64,000 nt of DNA, from contig NC_091140.1 in the NCBI RefSeq assembly GCF_041381155.1, positions 21,914,864 through 21,978,863 on the forward strand, given 5' to 3'. Shown one piece after another: positions 1 to 11,532 of this stretch (positions are counted from its first letter, which is position 1; each line of letters opens with the position of its first letter). The translations under genes and the position numbers were made by a program. The stretch comes from Argopecten irradians (lineage: Eukaryota; Mollusca; Bivalvia; Pectinida; Pectinidae). Under the pieces are notes generated by a model. The model worked only from the letters and a program-made list of their open reading frames with translations. It did not search any database and was not told the origin of the DNA.

Positions 1-339
1 TGAAGTGCAATTGAGATTTTTCAGTGTAAAACTAATTTTCACAACGTAATACTTTATGGGGTCCCACCCTTGTTTCTCCCCCTTTCCTCCTCAGTTATTT
101 CCCCCTTATGGCTACATAAAATATTTTAGAAGAAGGAATACCACTCTATGTTACTCTCGTCAAGTACGAGATAAGGTACGCTAGGGAGACGGGGTTCACA
201 AATCTTATGTTTGTCAAGGCTACAAAGATGGGACAGATAGCGTGTTTGCATTCTAAAGTTATGGTTAGTATTATATCCTGAAGAGTGGTTTTACATTGAA
301 ACACCTCAAATGTCCATTTGAAAGACTTCTCTGAATTTA

Positions 340-770
340 AGCACGGGATATAACTCATATTGCAATGGTAGCATCTTGTTTGGATGGGAGTTCAAAATTA
401 TACAAATGGCGTGGCTGACTTCCTTGGGTTCAGACCCCCGGTTTATAACAAAATGGTTCCATATCTCTCCAAGGAAGCTTTAAACTGAATTAAAACTTTT
501 CTTTATTCCTACAGAAGAAAATAGATTTTAAAGAATTTGAAATATTTTCACTGCTAGTCCTCGCCCCTCAGGTCTCCTGGGAGTCAGGGCCAACCATTCA
601 AACAAGGAATCTTCAGCCGAAATTTTGTCAAAATTCATTAAGCCATTCATGACTAGTTTTTTTAGTTTTTTGAGATTTTTGTGAAGAAGTTGACAGACGG
701 ACTGACGACGGAAACCGGAGGCCGCGGCATAACATAAGCTCATCGGCCCTTCGGATCAAGTGAGCTTTAT
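340..770 (+). repeat. dispersed bivalve-type repeat, copy 1
   Basis: This stretch ends in the words GACTAGT, TTGACAGACGGA, CATAACATAAGCTCA and a CGGCCCTTCGG hairpin-like tail. The same ordered words recur at 22120-22616, 34480-34890 and 34900-35385, so this is a diverged copy of an interspersed non-coding repeat. No coding potential is visible. The class (SINE-like or MITE-like) is not clear from one window. Confidence 0.7.
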
Positions 771-999
771 TAATGTCTTTAGAAGCGTGGTGTTGCACGA
801 AACTTGGGTTTGGTGTCTAGTTTCGTATAAGGTTCTACGAAACTCAGGATTGTGTGTCAGCTTCGTTTCAAAACTCGCTATAGAGGTTTCCACTGTTTAT
901 TGTTGATAAATGCTTCCATTACAATTAATTGATTACATTTGTAATGACACATTTTATCATAAGTAGAATTAATAATAAACAGAAACCCGCTCGTTGATC

Positions 1000-3475
1000 A
1001 AGGATGCAAGCTTGAGGTTAAACAGAACTCGGATCCAGTTCCGAGTTACGATTAAGCTTAAACGGAACTGGGGTATGGGTGTTAGATCTGTTTCAGAATG
1101 CATTATGTGCTACAGTGATTAATTCTGAGTTGCATCGTTGCAGAAAGCTCAGAGTTCGATTCGAATATAACATATGTAATTAAACATGCAATTACAGGTA
1201 GGAAACCTATTAAACGGAACTCGGCTCGTTGCCAAGTATTCGTGTTAAACGGAACTCTGGTCTAGTTCCTAGTTCCGTTAAGCTTAAACTGAACTGGAAG
1301 TCGACCGAAAACTAAATTAAAGGGATCCACCACTAGTAATCAATGAAAAGGACAACAGGCAACATTTCTCATTTGTCTGATAGAATGATTTAATCTAAAT
1401 TGATAAAAATATTCCTTAAACGGAACTCTTAACTGGTTCTGAGTTCCGTTTTACTTAAACAGAACTCGGAAATAGGAGTTGATCGAAAACTAAATTAAAG
1501 TGGATTTACCACAAGTAACCCATGAAAAATGACAACAAGCAACATTATTCATATATCTTAGGCATATTGAATGATTTTATCTAAAATGATAGAAAATTTC
1601 CTTAAACGGAACTCGGAACTGGGAGTTGATCGAAATCTGTATTAAAGTGGATTTACCAATACTTATCCATTAGAAAAGTCATCAGGCAACATTTCTAATA
1701 TGTGCTAAGCACATTGATATCTTTTATTTAAAATGATAGAAAATTTCCTTAAACGAAACTCGGAACTGGTTCCGAGTTCCGTTTTACTTAAACGGAACTG
1801 GGAAATGGAAGTCGATCGAAAACTAAATTAAAGTGGATTTACCACTAGTAACCCATGAAAAATGACAACAAGCAACATTATTCATATGTTTTAGGCATAT
1901 TGAATGATTTTATCTAAAATGATAGAAAATTTCCTTAAACGGAACTCGGAACTGGTTCCGAGTTCCGTTTTACTTAAACGGAACTCGGAACTGGGAGTTG
2001 ATCGAAAGTTATATTAAAGTGGATTTACCAATACTTATCCATTAAAAAAGTCATCAGGCAACATTTCTAATATGTGCTAAGCACATTGATATCTTTTATT
2101 TAAAATGATAGAAAATTTCCTTAAACGAAACTCGGAACTGGTTCCGAGTTCCGTTTTACTTAAACGGAACTGGGAAATGGAAGTCGATCGAAAACTAAAT
2201 TAAAGTGGATTTACCACAAGTAACCCATGAAAAATGACAACAAGCAACATTATTCATATATCTTAGGCATATTGAATGATTTTATCTAAAATGATAGAAA
2301 ATTTCCTTAAACGGAACTCGGAACTGGTTCCGAGTTCCGTTTTACTTAAACGGAACTGGGAAATGGAAGTCGATCGAAAACTAAATTAAAGTGGATTTAC
2401 CACTAGTAACCCATGAAAAATGACAACAAGCAACATTATTCATATGTTTTAGGCATATTGAATGATTTTATCTAAAATGATAGAAAATTTCCTTAAACGG
2501 AACTCGGAACTGGTTCCGAGTTCCGTTTTACTTAAACGGAACTCGGAACTGGGAGTTGATCGAAATCTATATTAAAGTGGATTTACCAATACTTATCCAT
2601 TAGAAAAGTCATCAGGCAACATTTCTAATATGTGCTAAGCACATTGATATCTTTTATTTAAAATGATAGAAAATTTCCTTAAACGGAACTCGGAACTGGT
2701 TCCGAGTTCCGTTTTACTTAAACGGAACTGGGAAATGGAAGTCGATCGAAAACTAAATTAAAGTGGATTTACCACAAGTAACCCATGAAAAATGACAACA
2801 GGCAACATTATTCATATATCTTAGGCATATTAAATGGTTTTATCTAAAATGATAGAAAATTTCCTTAAACGGAACTCGGAACTGGTTCCGAGTTCCGTTT
2901 TACTTAAACGGAACTGGGAAATGGAAGTCGATCGAAAACTAAATTAAAGTGGATTTACCACTAGTAACCCATGAAAAATGACAACAAGCAACATTATTCA
3001 TATGTTTTAGGCATATTGAATGATTTTATCTAAAATGATAGAAAATTTCCTTAAACGGAACTCGGAACTGGTTCCGAGTTCCGTTTTACTTAAACGGAAC
3101 TGGGAAATGGAAGTCGATCGAAAACTAAATTAAAGTGGATTTACCACTAGTAACCCATGAAAATGACAACAAGCAACATTATTCATATGTTTTAGGCATA
3201 TTGAATGATTTTATCTAAAATGATAGAAATTTCCTTAAATCGGAACTCGGAGTTCGAGTTCCGTTTAAAACGACGGAAATGGAAGTCGATCGAAAACTAA
3301 ATTAAAGTGGATTTACCACTAGTAACCCATGAAAAATGACAACAAGCAACATTTTCATATGTTTTAGGCATATTGAATGATTTTAATCTAAAATGATAGA
3401 AAATTTCCTTCAACGGAACTCGGAACTGGATCCGAGTTCCGTTTAGCTTAAACGGAACTCGGAACTCGGAACCAA
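1000..3475. repeat. satellite array, 186-bp monomer with 558-bp higher-order period
   Basis: The word AAATTTCCTTAAACG recurs at 1741, 1927, 2113, 2299, 2485, 2671, 2857 and 3043, exactly 186 bp apart each time. The last two units are 184 and 174 bp, and the first intact one is shortened to 147 bp. Each monomer carries a palindrome with 16-bp arms (AAACGGAACTCGGAAC, then TG, then its reverse complement). Monomers fall into three types by their spacer: B (CAATACTTATCC), A' (CACAAGTAACCC) and A (CACTAGTAACCC). They run B-A'-A-B-A'-A from 1927 to 3043. From 1000 to 1400 only diverged remnants of the palindrome are left. No ORF of note. Confidence 0.93.
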
Positions 3476-3649
3476 CTTCAGCCTCCCGTACACAGACACA
3501 TACTCATTTATACATTAGAGTTTACTTTCATTATTACCTACATTCAGATATTTCCATACACCCACATTCATTCAGACATACATGATATTTAGAAGAGGCG
3601 GAGAAGATAGGAAGGACAAGAAAAAGTTGTATAGGAGGAAGGAGTCGAG

Positions 3650-4085
3650 ATGCGGTTATAAGTAATTTTAGCTAATTGTAGAAAATTTATTGTAAAAGTA
3701 ATACCGGACAACCATCCCAAAGCTCATATGCATATTCTAATGGGTAAAATAAAAGATTTATAAAAACCTGGTAGAGCATCTCTTTTTAAAATGAATTTTA
3801 ATTTCCTTAGTTACATGCTAATTATTTTCATAGCAGAATGATATATAGAGTTCATGTGATCTCCCCATTTAACATTTGAATTAATTGTTATACCAAGGTG
3901 TCTATGTTTGTTCTTAAAGTTTAAGAATTTACCATCAAATACAATATCAAGGTCTTCGTCAATTTCTTCCGAATTAGTAATAAAACCGTTCCAGTTTTGT
4001 CAGGATTAAATGTCACTAGCCAAGTTTTAGCCCAAACGTTCAAATATTCTAGGTCTCTGTTAACACATTGTTCAGTATCTTGACA
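3650..4085 (-). pseudogene. non-LTR retrotransposon reverse-transcriptase fragment
   Basis: Reading the minus strand from 4079 gives DTEQCVNRDLEYLNVWAKTW followed by LVTFNPDKT. After a frameshift it gives a stretch containing HRHLGITINSNVKW and HSAMKIISM, then a stop, then LRKLKFILKRDAL and a degraded LEYA-x-x-WDGC-like motif. That order (palm end, HLG motif, thumb) is typical of CR1/Jockey-group RTs. One frameshift and at least two stops make it a dead relic. It abuts the right edge of the satellite. The exact clade is not decided. Confidence 0.75.
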
Positions 4086-4089
4086 GGAA

Positions 4090-6120
4090 TATGAATAGAT
4101 GCAATCCGAAAGCCTCTATATCCACATCAACAATTTATGTACATGGAATAAATATATGATCTATTTCTAGTATATTAATGGCTAAGTTTTTACTCAATAC
4201 ATAAAATGTTAAACTTTAAAACGAATATTTTCCTAGTGTTTATCTAATATTACTTCAAAATTGTACAGTATACGGTATCTGCATCTATTATGTTGCTGCA
4301 AATTATTCCATACATCTATTATTTTGTTACTTTCTCAATTCTAATTAAATTACAACGTTTCTTAAAAAGTTCTCAAGAGTGACTTCTTGTTTTACATACT
4401 AGAACTTTCCATTTGGATTTTTTAAGTTACTTACACCACAATCTATCATGTTTTTAACTATTAACAGGATCGGATTTTGATGAAAATGCACAGTTTGTTC
4501 ACATTGATAAGTTATTTATACAACTTTCGCAGATTTTTGAAGAAAATTAAATTTGAAAAAAGTTGATTCTCTTCTTTAATTATAATGTAATACTGTGTTA
4601 TATTGTCAAAAACTGCAAAATACAGAAAAAAATAGGATTTTGTTAATAGCATACAATATGCAGCTGACCCTAAGGTATCTGAATTCTCACAAAATATTTT
4701 GCTTGTCACCGACTGACCACAAAACGGCCCGACGTGCTAACCCTGCGCTCACATCAGTAGTGGTAAATTAAAATTTCAATTTTAATGTATTTTATACAGG
4801 CAAGTATTTTTTTTAAATATTAGTGTTTCATATTAATATTTTGTATGTTGTTATATTCCGTGCTATTTTTCTGAGAGGAGGGTCAAGAAATTTGCTTATA
4901 TGCTTTATAAAAATGATTGAAAGAATCATTTTATGTTTATGTCATATCTCGTCGTTTATCATAATAAACGACAATTTTCAATTCATATCATGTTGTTGGT
5001 TTTCATTCACTTGCTTGGTCCAACAAGCTAGCCCTTGTCGACATTACGCGCCGGTATAAATATTATTAAAGGTGATGATATACATGTTTTCTGTCAGGTC
5101 ACTATTCGCCGAGGCACAAATGAGGAAATTACTCCAAACAACATTTGATTGATCTAGACCTACAGGTACGAGTGTTTAAAGCAGTATTGTCGGGATATGT
5201 TCTGCTATTCCTAACAAGGTCTTTGTTTGGTGTTGTTACCTCATCTAAGGCAATCGATATATTTTCTTGTGTTGATATCGTTTATATGAATCTGTTAAAT
5301 TTTTGTTTCGAAAACGTAGATCTTTAAATCAGAGGAAATTGTTTTAGCAATCAATATAAATACTTTCTATTTTTACCTTACTTGTTTGTAAACAATATAA
5401 ATACTATCTGGTTGTACATAACTTTGCCTGTTTTACCAGTTTGTCGATTTTCAGTTGCGTCTCTATGTAAGCGTTACCTTCGCGTTAAACACACCTCTTG
5501 ATTACAAAACGCTCATCAATGTTGCCGTCAGAGTAGGTTCATAGCTCAGGTATCGGATAGTACATAAGCAATACGCCCATAGACAATGCAAATAGACCGC
5601 TATATTGTCTACCGAAAACTCGGTCTTAAAATTTCGTATGACAAATTATTCGGACTTTGAGATGTTTCCGCTGTGTCATTCATCCTACAAACCGTACGTC
5701 ATGGTGAAAGCTGCAACATCTTTTTTTAATGTTCATGTGATTTATTCCTTGTGCTCTACGTTGCCGTATAATTTATCAGTCACCCACGATATTACATGGC
5801 TTGTTGTTTTTGTTTTTATGTTTTTTTTGCAATAAGTCCTTCTGCGACGCCATAAATGTAGTTCTTTTAACTGTAACTGTGACCATTTCAGCAGCTCTCC
5901 GCGATAGTTTTCTACAAGAAGTTATGACTGAACTCGGGTCTTGTGTCTTCAATACTATCATAAGTAAAAATTACATTTTATTTCCTCGAACTATTTCAGG
6001 CAAAACGTCCTTTTCCAGGACGATGCTACCAAAACATTCCTGTTACCTATAACTTTTAAATTTATACTAATTGAACTTTTCCCTTTTGTTTTCCCTTTTC
6101 TTTGATTTTCATTGTTGATT
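4090..6120. other. no recognisable gene
   Basis: AT-rich sequence with only short ORFs under 90 codons that lack recognisable motifs, convincing splice structure or repeats. I see nothing I can name here. Confidence 0.5.
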
Positions 6121-6182
6121 GATATTGTATCTCCATCTGGAGGAAATAAAGTTTGATGATGAGGAGGAGGAGGATGACGATG
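6100..6182 (+). repeat. possible retroposon 3' tail (AATAAA plus GATGAGGAGG microsatellite)
   Basis: The sequence TTGTATCTCCATCTGGAGG runs into AATAAAGTTT and then an imperfect GATGAGGAGGAGGAG run. A short hairpin, a polyadenylation-like signal and a trinucleotide tail are how many mollusc non-LTR elements and their SINEs end. There is no coding body upstream, so this is only suggestive. Confidence 0.35.
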
Positions 6183-6779
6183 GTCACAACTTCAACTTGT
6201 GATAGATTTTTTGTCTATCCTACTTTAAATGTACGTACGCGTTTGGTTGCTTTAAGTCATAAACATTTTGTTACACATTCAGCTTTGCTTAATATGTTAG
6301 TTATTTCAAATGCATGTCTTATGCATTTTCATTAATTTCTATAATGGGTGAATAAAATACAAAGCTTATACTTTTGCTGATACAAAATTTATACCATTTT
6401 TTTTTATCAAATATCGTCCACCACTTCCCCACATATTTTTGGAGTAAAACAGCATATCCGTCACAATAATCTTACAGCGTGACATCAGCACCGAAATCAT
6501 TCGTATCACCTTCCCAGATTATGGTGTTAGTAATGTGTTAGAAAAAAAATACAAAAACAAAAACAAAAAATATTACAAACAGTGCTTTATTTTCATTTTA
6601 CATAAAATAGAAATATACTTCGAAAAATAACCAGACACGAATTATATTCGCAAAAACACAAAAATAAACAAGCATTTTGGGAGACAGAATACTGACATCA
6701 AACAGTTTCAGAACATAGATACACATTTCTTTCACACAAAGAAAAGAAAGCTACATGCTTCAGAATAAAAATTAATATG

Positions 6780-6936
6780 ATCTTTCCCTACCCAGAGGGT
6801 AGGACAGGTTATAACTATCCGAGGAGGAGGTTCACCACTGTCTATCCCGAGTCTTGCCGAGGGTTAGACTGTCGTGAATCTCCTCAAAGGGTAGAGATTT
6901 CCCTGTCCTACTCTCTAGGTAGGGAATAATCCGTTT
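6780..6936. mobile_element. foldback element, ~155 bp (MITE-like)
   Basis: The left arm begins TCCCTACCCAGAGGGTAGGA and the reverse complement of the right arm begins TCCCTACCTAGAGAGTAGGA. Pairing continues inward through GAGGAGRTTCAC and GTCTAWCCC to a tiny loop. The whole unit is one imperfect hairpin with no ORF, typical of a foldback MITE. No clear target-site duplication is visible. Confidence 0.75.
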
Positions 6937-7602
6937 TCTGTCCCAAAAATTTCCCTAGAAATGTTAAAAACTACAAATACTTTATTAAACAAAACCCAAC
7001 AGTAATCAATAAATCAACTTAGAGATTTCTACTTTACTTTGTCTAAAACTTTGTTCAATTTGTTGCACTTTGACAAACAAGAATCTATATAATTTGAAAT
7101 ATTCACAGTCATAGAAAAAACTAACTATTATTGTAAAAAAAAAACAGTCAAATAAGTCTTTTTACCAACGGAAATATGTGAAGGTGGGTGGAATTCCGAT
7201 TGCGATATCATCAAATCAAAGGTCAGCACGCGCTTGAAGCACGAGCTCGAGTTCGAATGTGATATTGATTGTCCAATTGGACTGCACTGGTTGATTTTAT
7301 TTACATATGACGTTTTACAACTTCCGGTTTATCACAAAAGCTACATGCTTCTGAAAATCAATGTATTGTTAGCAAGATTCAAGAAATTTTGTTTAACGTC
7401 GTATTTCAGAACAAAATACATCTTTAGCACACGTACTGTAGTGAATTTGCGACAAAGCATATGTTATTAAAATATTTTACAATGTTTGTTTCATAACAGC
7501 TGCTGATCAACATTTTTTAAGAAGAACTAGTTTACCTTAGGCTGTAAGGTTGATACGGAGTTTGTTTATAAGTAGATTTTTATCTCAGCGAAAAGGAAGG
7601 TA

Positions 7603-9230
7603 TAGTCCAGTAAAAATACGAAAAATAGAGGCCTAACCTCCAAATAATTGCAACAGAATTTGTTTTCTGCTTTTGGGGTTGGAGGGTGTTCGTATTTTAC
7701 CATGAAAAAAGTCGCCAAAAATCAGAAGTTCGGAAAGTCGTTTTTTTCAAAACCCGAAAAATAATGAAAATATAAAGAAATCACACTTTTGACCACTTTT
7801 AAAGTACAATATCTGCTATTTTTTGCAATACTTGAAATATGAAAATCGGGTATATAGTTAGAAAAACATTAGGTAAGTACAAATAAGTTGAAATGATACA
7901 ATAATTCCAGTCAATCAAAGAAATAAAGAAGGATGAAAACGGCTCAAAACCTTTTGAATTTAGCTAGCATTACCGTTTTTGTTCTTTTTAGATGCAAATA
8001 TTTATAAAAACTTACCCTGAACAATATCAGTTTTATGTTTTATGTCTTAAAGGGTTACTTTTTCTTTGATATTAATGCATGATCGATAATACATTAGCTA
8101 GAAAAAAAAACTAAATATTAACCTGTCAAGTTGACTGATCGTGCCAATTTGAAGCGTTTTTATACTTAGAATTTTGGCAAAACACCCATTTTGGTAGTTT
8201 AATATTTCGGAAAATAAAAAAGCAAATGCTTCCAAATATGTTATATCATTTTTTGTATATTTTGTACTTGTTATTTTGATCATTTGTTGTAAAAACGGTA
8301 TAAATATGCACATCTTATTTAGTATTAAAAACTTCCTATCACGTTAATTTGGCAGAATACCAAAGTATGTCCATAAATCTGCGATACAAAAATCTTATTT
8401 TTTTCGAATATGCTTTATTCGTTTGTCTTAAAATTTTGCCAGTAAATAAATCAGAACTGTGATGATTTTCAGCTATAAAATTGAAATTGAACTTTAATTT
8501 TATTCCTTTATCTCATTGAAAATTATGTAACCCCCATCCGGTTCCATTATGGAAAAATGAAAAACTGTCCTGTTCAAATATTTGATCAAAAAGAAACTTT
8601 AATCCCACTTTATGAAGAACGCTCCATTATGGTGGTAATATCTGCCAAAGGATTTTGCAACATGATTAGTCACAAAATAGATATTCACATTTTTGATATT
8701 TCAACTTAAGGACTTATCCAATTAGAGAAGTTAAGTCAAATTGGCACTAAATGAGGATTTGGTCGACCTCACGCCTTTTTTGTGTGTGTGAGTATAGCCT
8801 ACATAGAATCTGAATTGATAACTATCTAAACACTTGAAACGGTACTTACTGAATAATTTTTGAATAAAAAAGACATTATAATGTAATTTTGACTTCAAAA
8901 TATCGTTGGAAAAGGCCAAAAGACCAACTTTGAGCAACCATGTTATCTCAGGTAGTGGAAGTAAAAACTTTTTGAAGCATTTAATCAACAAGTTTTATTT
9001 AAAAAGAAGAGTATCAATTGTATTGTTGATAATAACAATTTTTTTATCTTAACAATCCAGTAAAAGCGATGTATCTAATGAATAACCATGTAAGTTTATA
9101 TTTGGCTTCAAAGTTGGCAAATTATGCAAATATCCTTATTTTTCTGATTTTTGGGGGGTCAAGAAAAACACTTTCCCAAATTTTTTTTTGTGGCGACTTT
9201 TTTTTCTTGTATAAAACAAACGTGGACTAG
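7603..9230. mobile_element. putative non-autonomous element with long diverged inverted ends, ~1.6 kb
   Basis: The left end reads TAGTCCAGTAAAAATACG and the reverse complement of the right end reads TAGTCCACGTTTG. Further inside, both arms share AAAAAAGTCGCCA, then a GGAAAGT-GTTTTT stretch followed by a C-run and CAGAAAAATAA-type sequence. The arms are about 180 bp and clearly diverged. The interior has only short ORFs without transposase motifs. The flanks could be a 3-bp GTA duplication, but this is weak. Confidence 0.5.
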
Positions 9231-11532
9231 TATGTGTGTGTGAGAGGGAAGGCGATGGCGTCTGTGTGTGGTTTTAATTTGTGTGCATATCTTTTGTATT
9301 ATCACAGTTTTAACATCATAATTGTTTTCATGACCGATGTCGGCTCAGTAATTAAACATAAACGATTTTCAACAGGTCAAGCTTCCAAGTCTACATTATG
9401 TCTCAATTTAGAACATCCCATTTCTCTGAACGAAAAAAATGTCAGATTTGTTCAATGGTCACTTCTGTGTATTCACGAGTCCCCGTACAAACTTATAGAT
9501 TATGTTGCTGTTAGTAACTCCAAGAAATATACCGCATATAATTTTATCATATTAAATTTATGTTCCTTTTTTTGTATTTGCTAACAATACCACTTAATCA
9601 ACTGTTTGTCCCGTGAGGGCAATAAGTACGCAGGGTCCATACTAAATGTATTAAAGTCTTTTGGATTCCTGCAGGTGGTTTTTGGACCGAAAAGGTGTTT
9701 TGTCATATTTTGATACAAGGAAGTTTTGTTTCGATACATGTTAGTATAAGTTTGTTTTTCTCCGCTGTTGGTCACTTTGCGGAGATTGTTTAAGTTGGTT
9801 TCTGTTATTATCCAATTTTTTGATACTTTTTATTGTCAAGTGAGAGATGATAATGACCTCGTTTGTATCATTTTCCCATTTCATGAGGATAACATGTTTA
9901 ATTCTATTGACACAATTTTAGGACAGAGATTTGAAGACAGTTAGACATTGTGTCAGCTCCTCGTTTCTCAAGTCTAGTAAGTTGCTTTCGGTCCTTGGTT
10001 ATAGCCGGCGTTGTACGGGTCGGCCGCCATATTCGGCATGGCATGATGTTGGTTTGATACCGTATTTGTAGTGTTAACAACCGTCACACCTGGGTAAGAA
10101 ATAAAAGAACGTCATCAATACAATTGCCACTGTTTCTGTATCGATTAACTATGTTGGAGCAAATATGTTTATTTCCCAATAACTTGAGTGCAGAACGTGA
10201 CCCGATTCGGTGCGTATGGATGCATGTAAACATTGGCGGATTTTCTTTGACATTCCACAAAATCACGTGTCAATGTTTACAAATAATAAATGTACGAGAC
10301 AATTGGAGACATACAATAAAACAGATCTTATTTTGTTGAATGTGTTATGGCTATTTGACACGAATAAAATGTTTGTGACGTCAAAGCTAAAGGGGGATGG
10401 GGGGGGGGGGGGGGGGCGGATGAAGCTGTCAGTCAACTGACATTTTTCTGAATGTCTGTTATGCACGTTTAAATATGACGGTAGTATAATTTTGACGGCG
10501 AATAGCACAAGGTAAAAGATTGTATCTGATGTTCTGGTTGATTTTATTGTTTACGCAATTTACCTCGTGCTTCATTGGGTTTATCATTTCATAAACTAAA
10601 CAAAGTAAGAGGTTGATCCTTAAATGTCTGAAAAGATATGGAATACTACTTCAACATTCGTTTATCCCACAGAGTGCGCACTTTCCCTATTACAATTGGC
10701 AAATAATTTAAAAAGCTTTACTGCTAGAGTAATACATCTTATTTATTATCCAGATGTTATTGTAGCGGTATGAATTTTAACATGAACGCTTGTTATTTCT
10801 TGGATCAATTCAGTTTTATCATATGTTATTGTCATAAATAGCGAATGAATTGGGCATATGTTAAAGCTAACTTAACGCTCATTTATCACAATTTACACTA
10901 AATGGAAAAGTCATAAGATAGCGTTAGATATAAACAAACATCATCAGTATTTTATAAAAGTGAGAGAGGGAGGGATAAGCATATAACATCAATATTTTAT
11001 ATCTTATTTACAATCATTTAACATGTAATTATGCATTGATGGTAAATTTTAAAGGTCTTGTTTGTATTTCAAAGGTCCGCATATATGTTTTTATGATAAA
11101 GGTAGATTTTATTCATCTGAATATCGAAAATCGAAAAATAGTATATGCTCGACATAATTGTTTTAATAATGCCACTCCAACGTTGAAAAAATGTTAATCC
11201 TGATCCATTAGAACTGTTAAATCGGTCGATTGCTAACGTAATACATATATAGGAGGCTTATAATTGATATATATATTTTTTTCTTATTTTTTTTTTAATC
11301 TCTGACTTTCTCTGATTATGTTTTAATTTGTATACTAGTAACTTTATATTTTCATGTGATTCATTCAAATACTGCGTGTGTGGTAAAAATAATATAAACA
11401 TCATAATCAATTCACAACAGAGAAATCAATACGATATGTTTTGATTATTAAAATGAAAACAATAATTTACAATAATAATTGTGAAAAGAAAGTGATTTTA
11501 AATTGAAATGTTGTAGAAAAAACCTTTAAGAA
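9231..11532. other. gene-free stretch downstream of the minus-strand CYYR-like gene
   Basis: No exon or named repeat was recognised. The part next to 11533 should contain the 3' untranslated region of the minus-strand gene. The only notable structure is the G-run at 10392-10416. Confidence 0.4.
10392..10416 (+). repeat. poly-G tract
   Basis: Five G, then AT, then 18 consecutive G. The tract could form a G-quadruplex on the plus strand and is a likely length-variable or misassembled site. The ORFs crossing it owe their poly-Gly or poly-Pro runs to it and are not genes. Confidence 0.9.

Noticed and set aside
10210..10508. Overlapping ORFs with poly-Gly or poly-Pro
   Set aside because: The runs are produced by the G18 tract; no family motif and no splice support.
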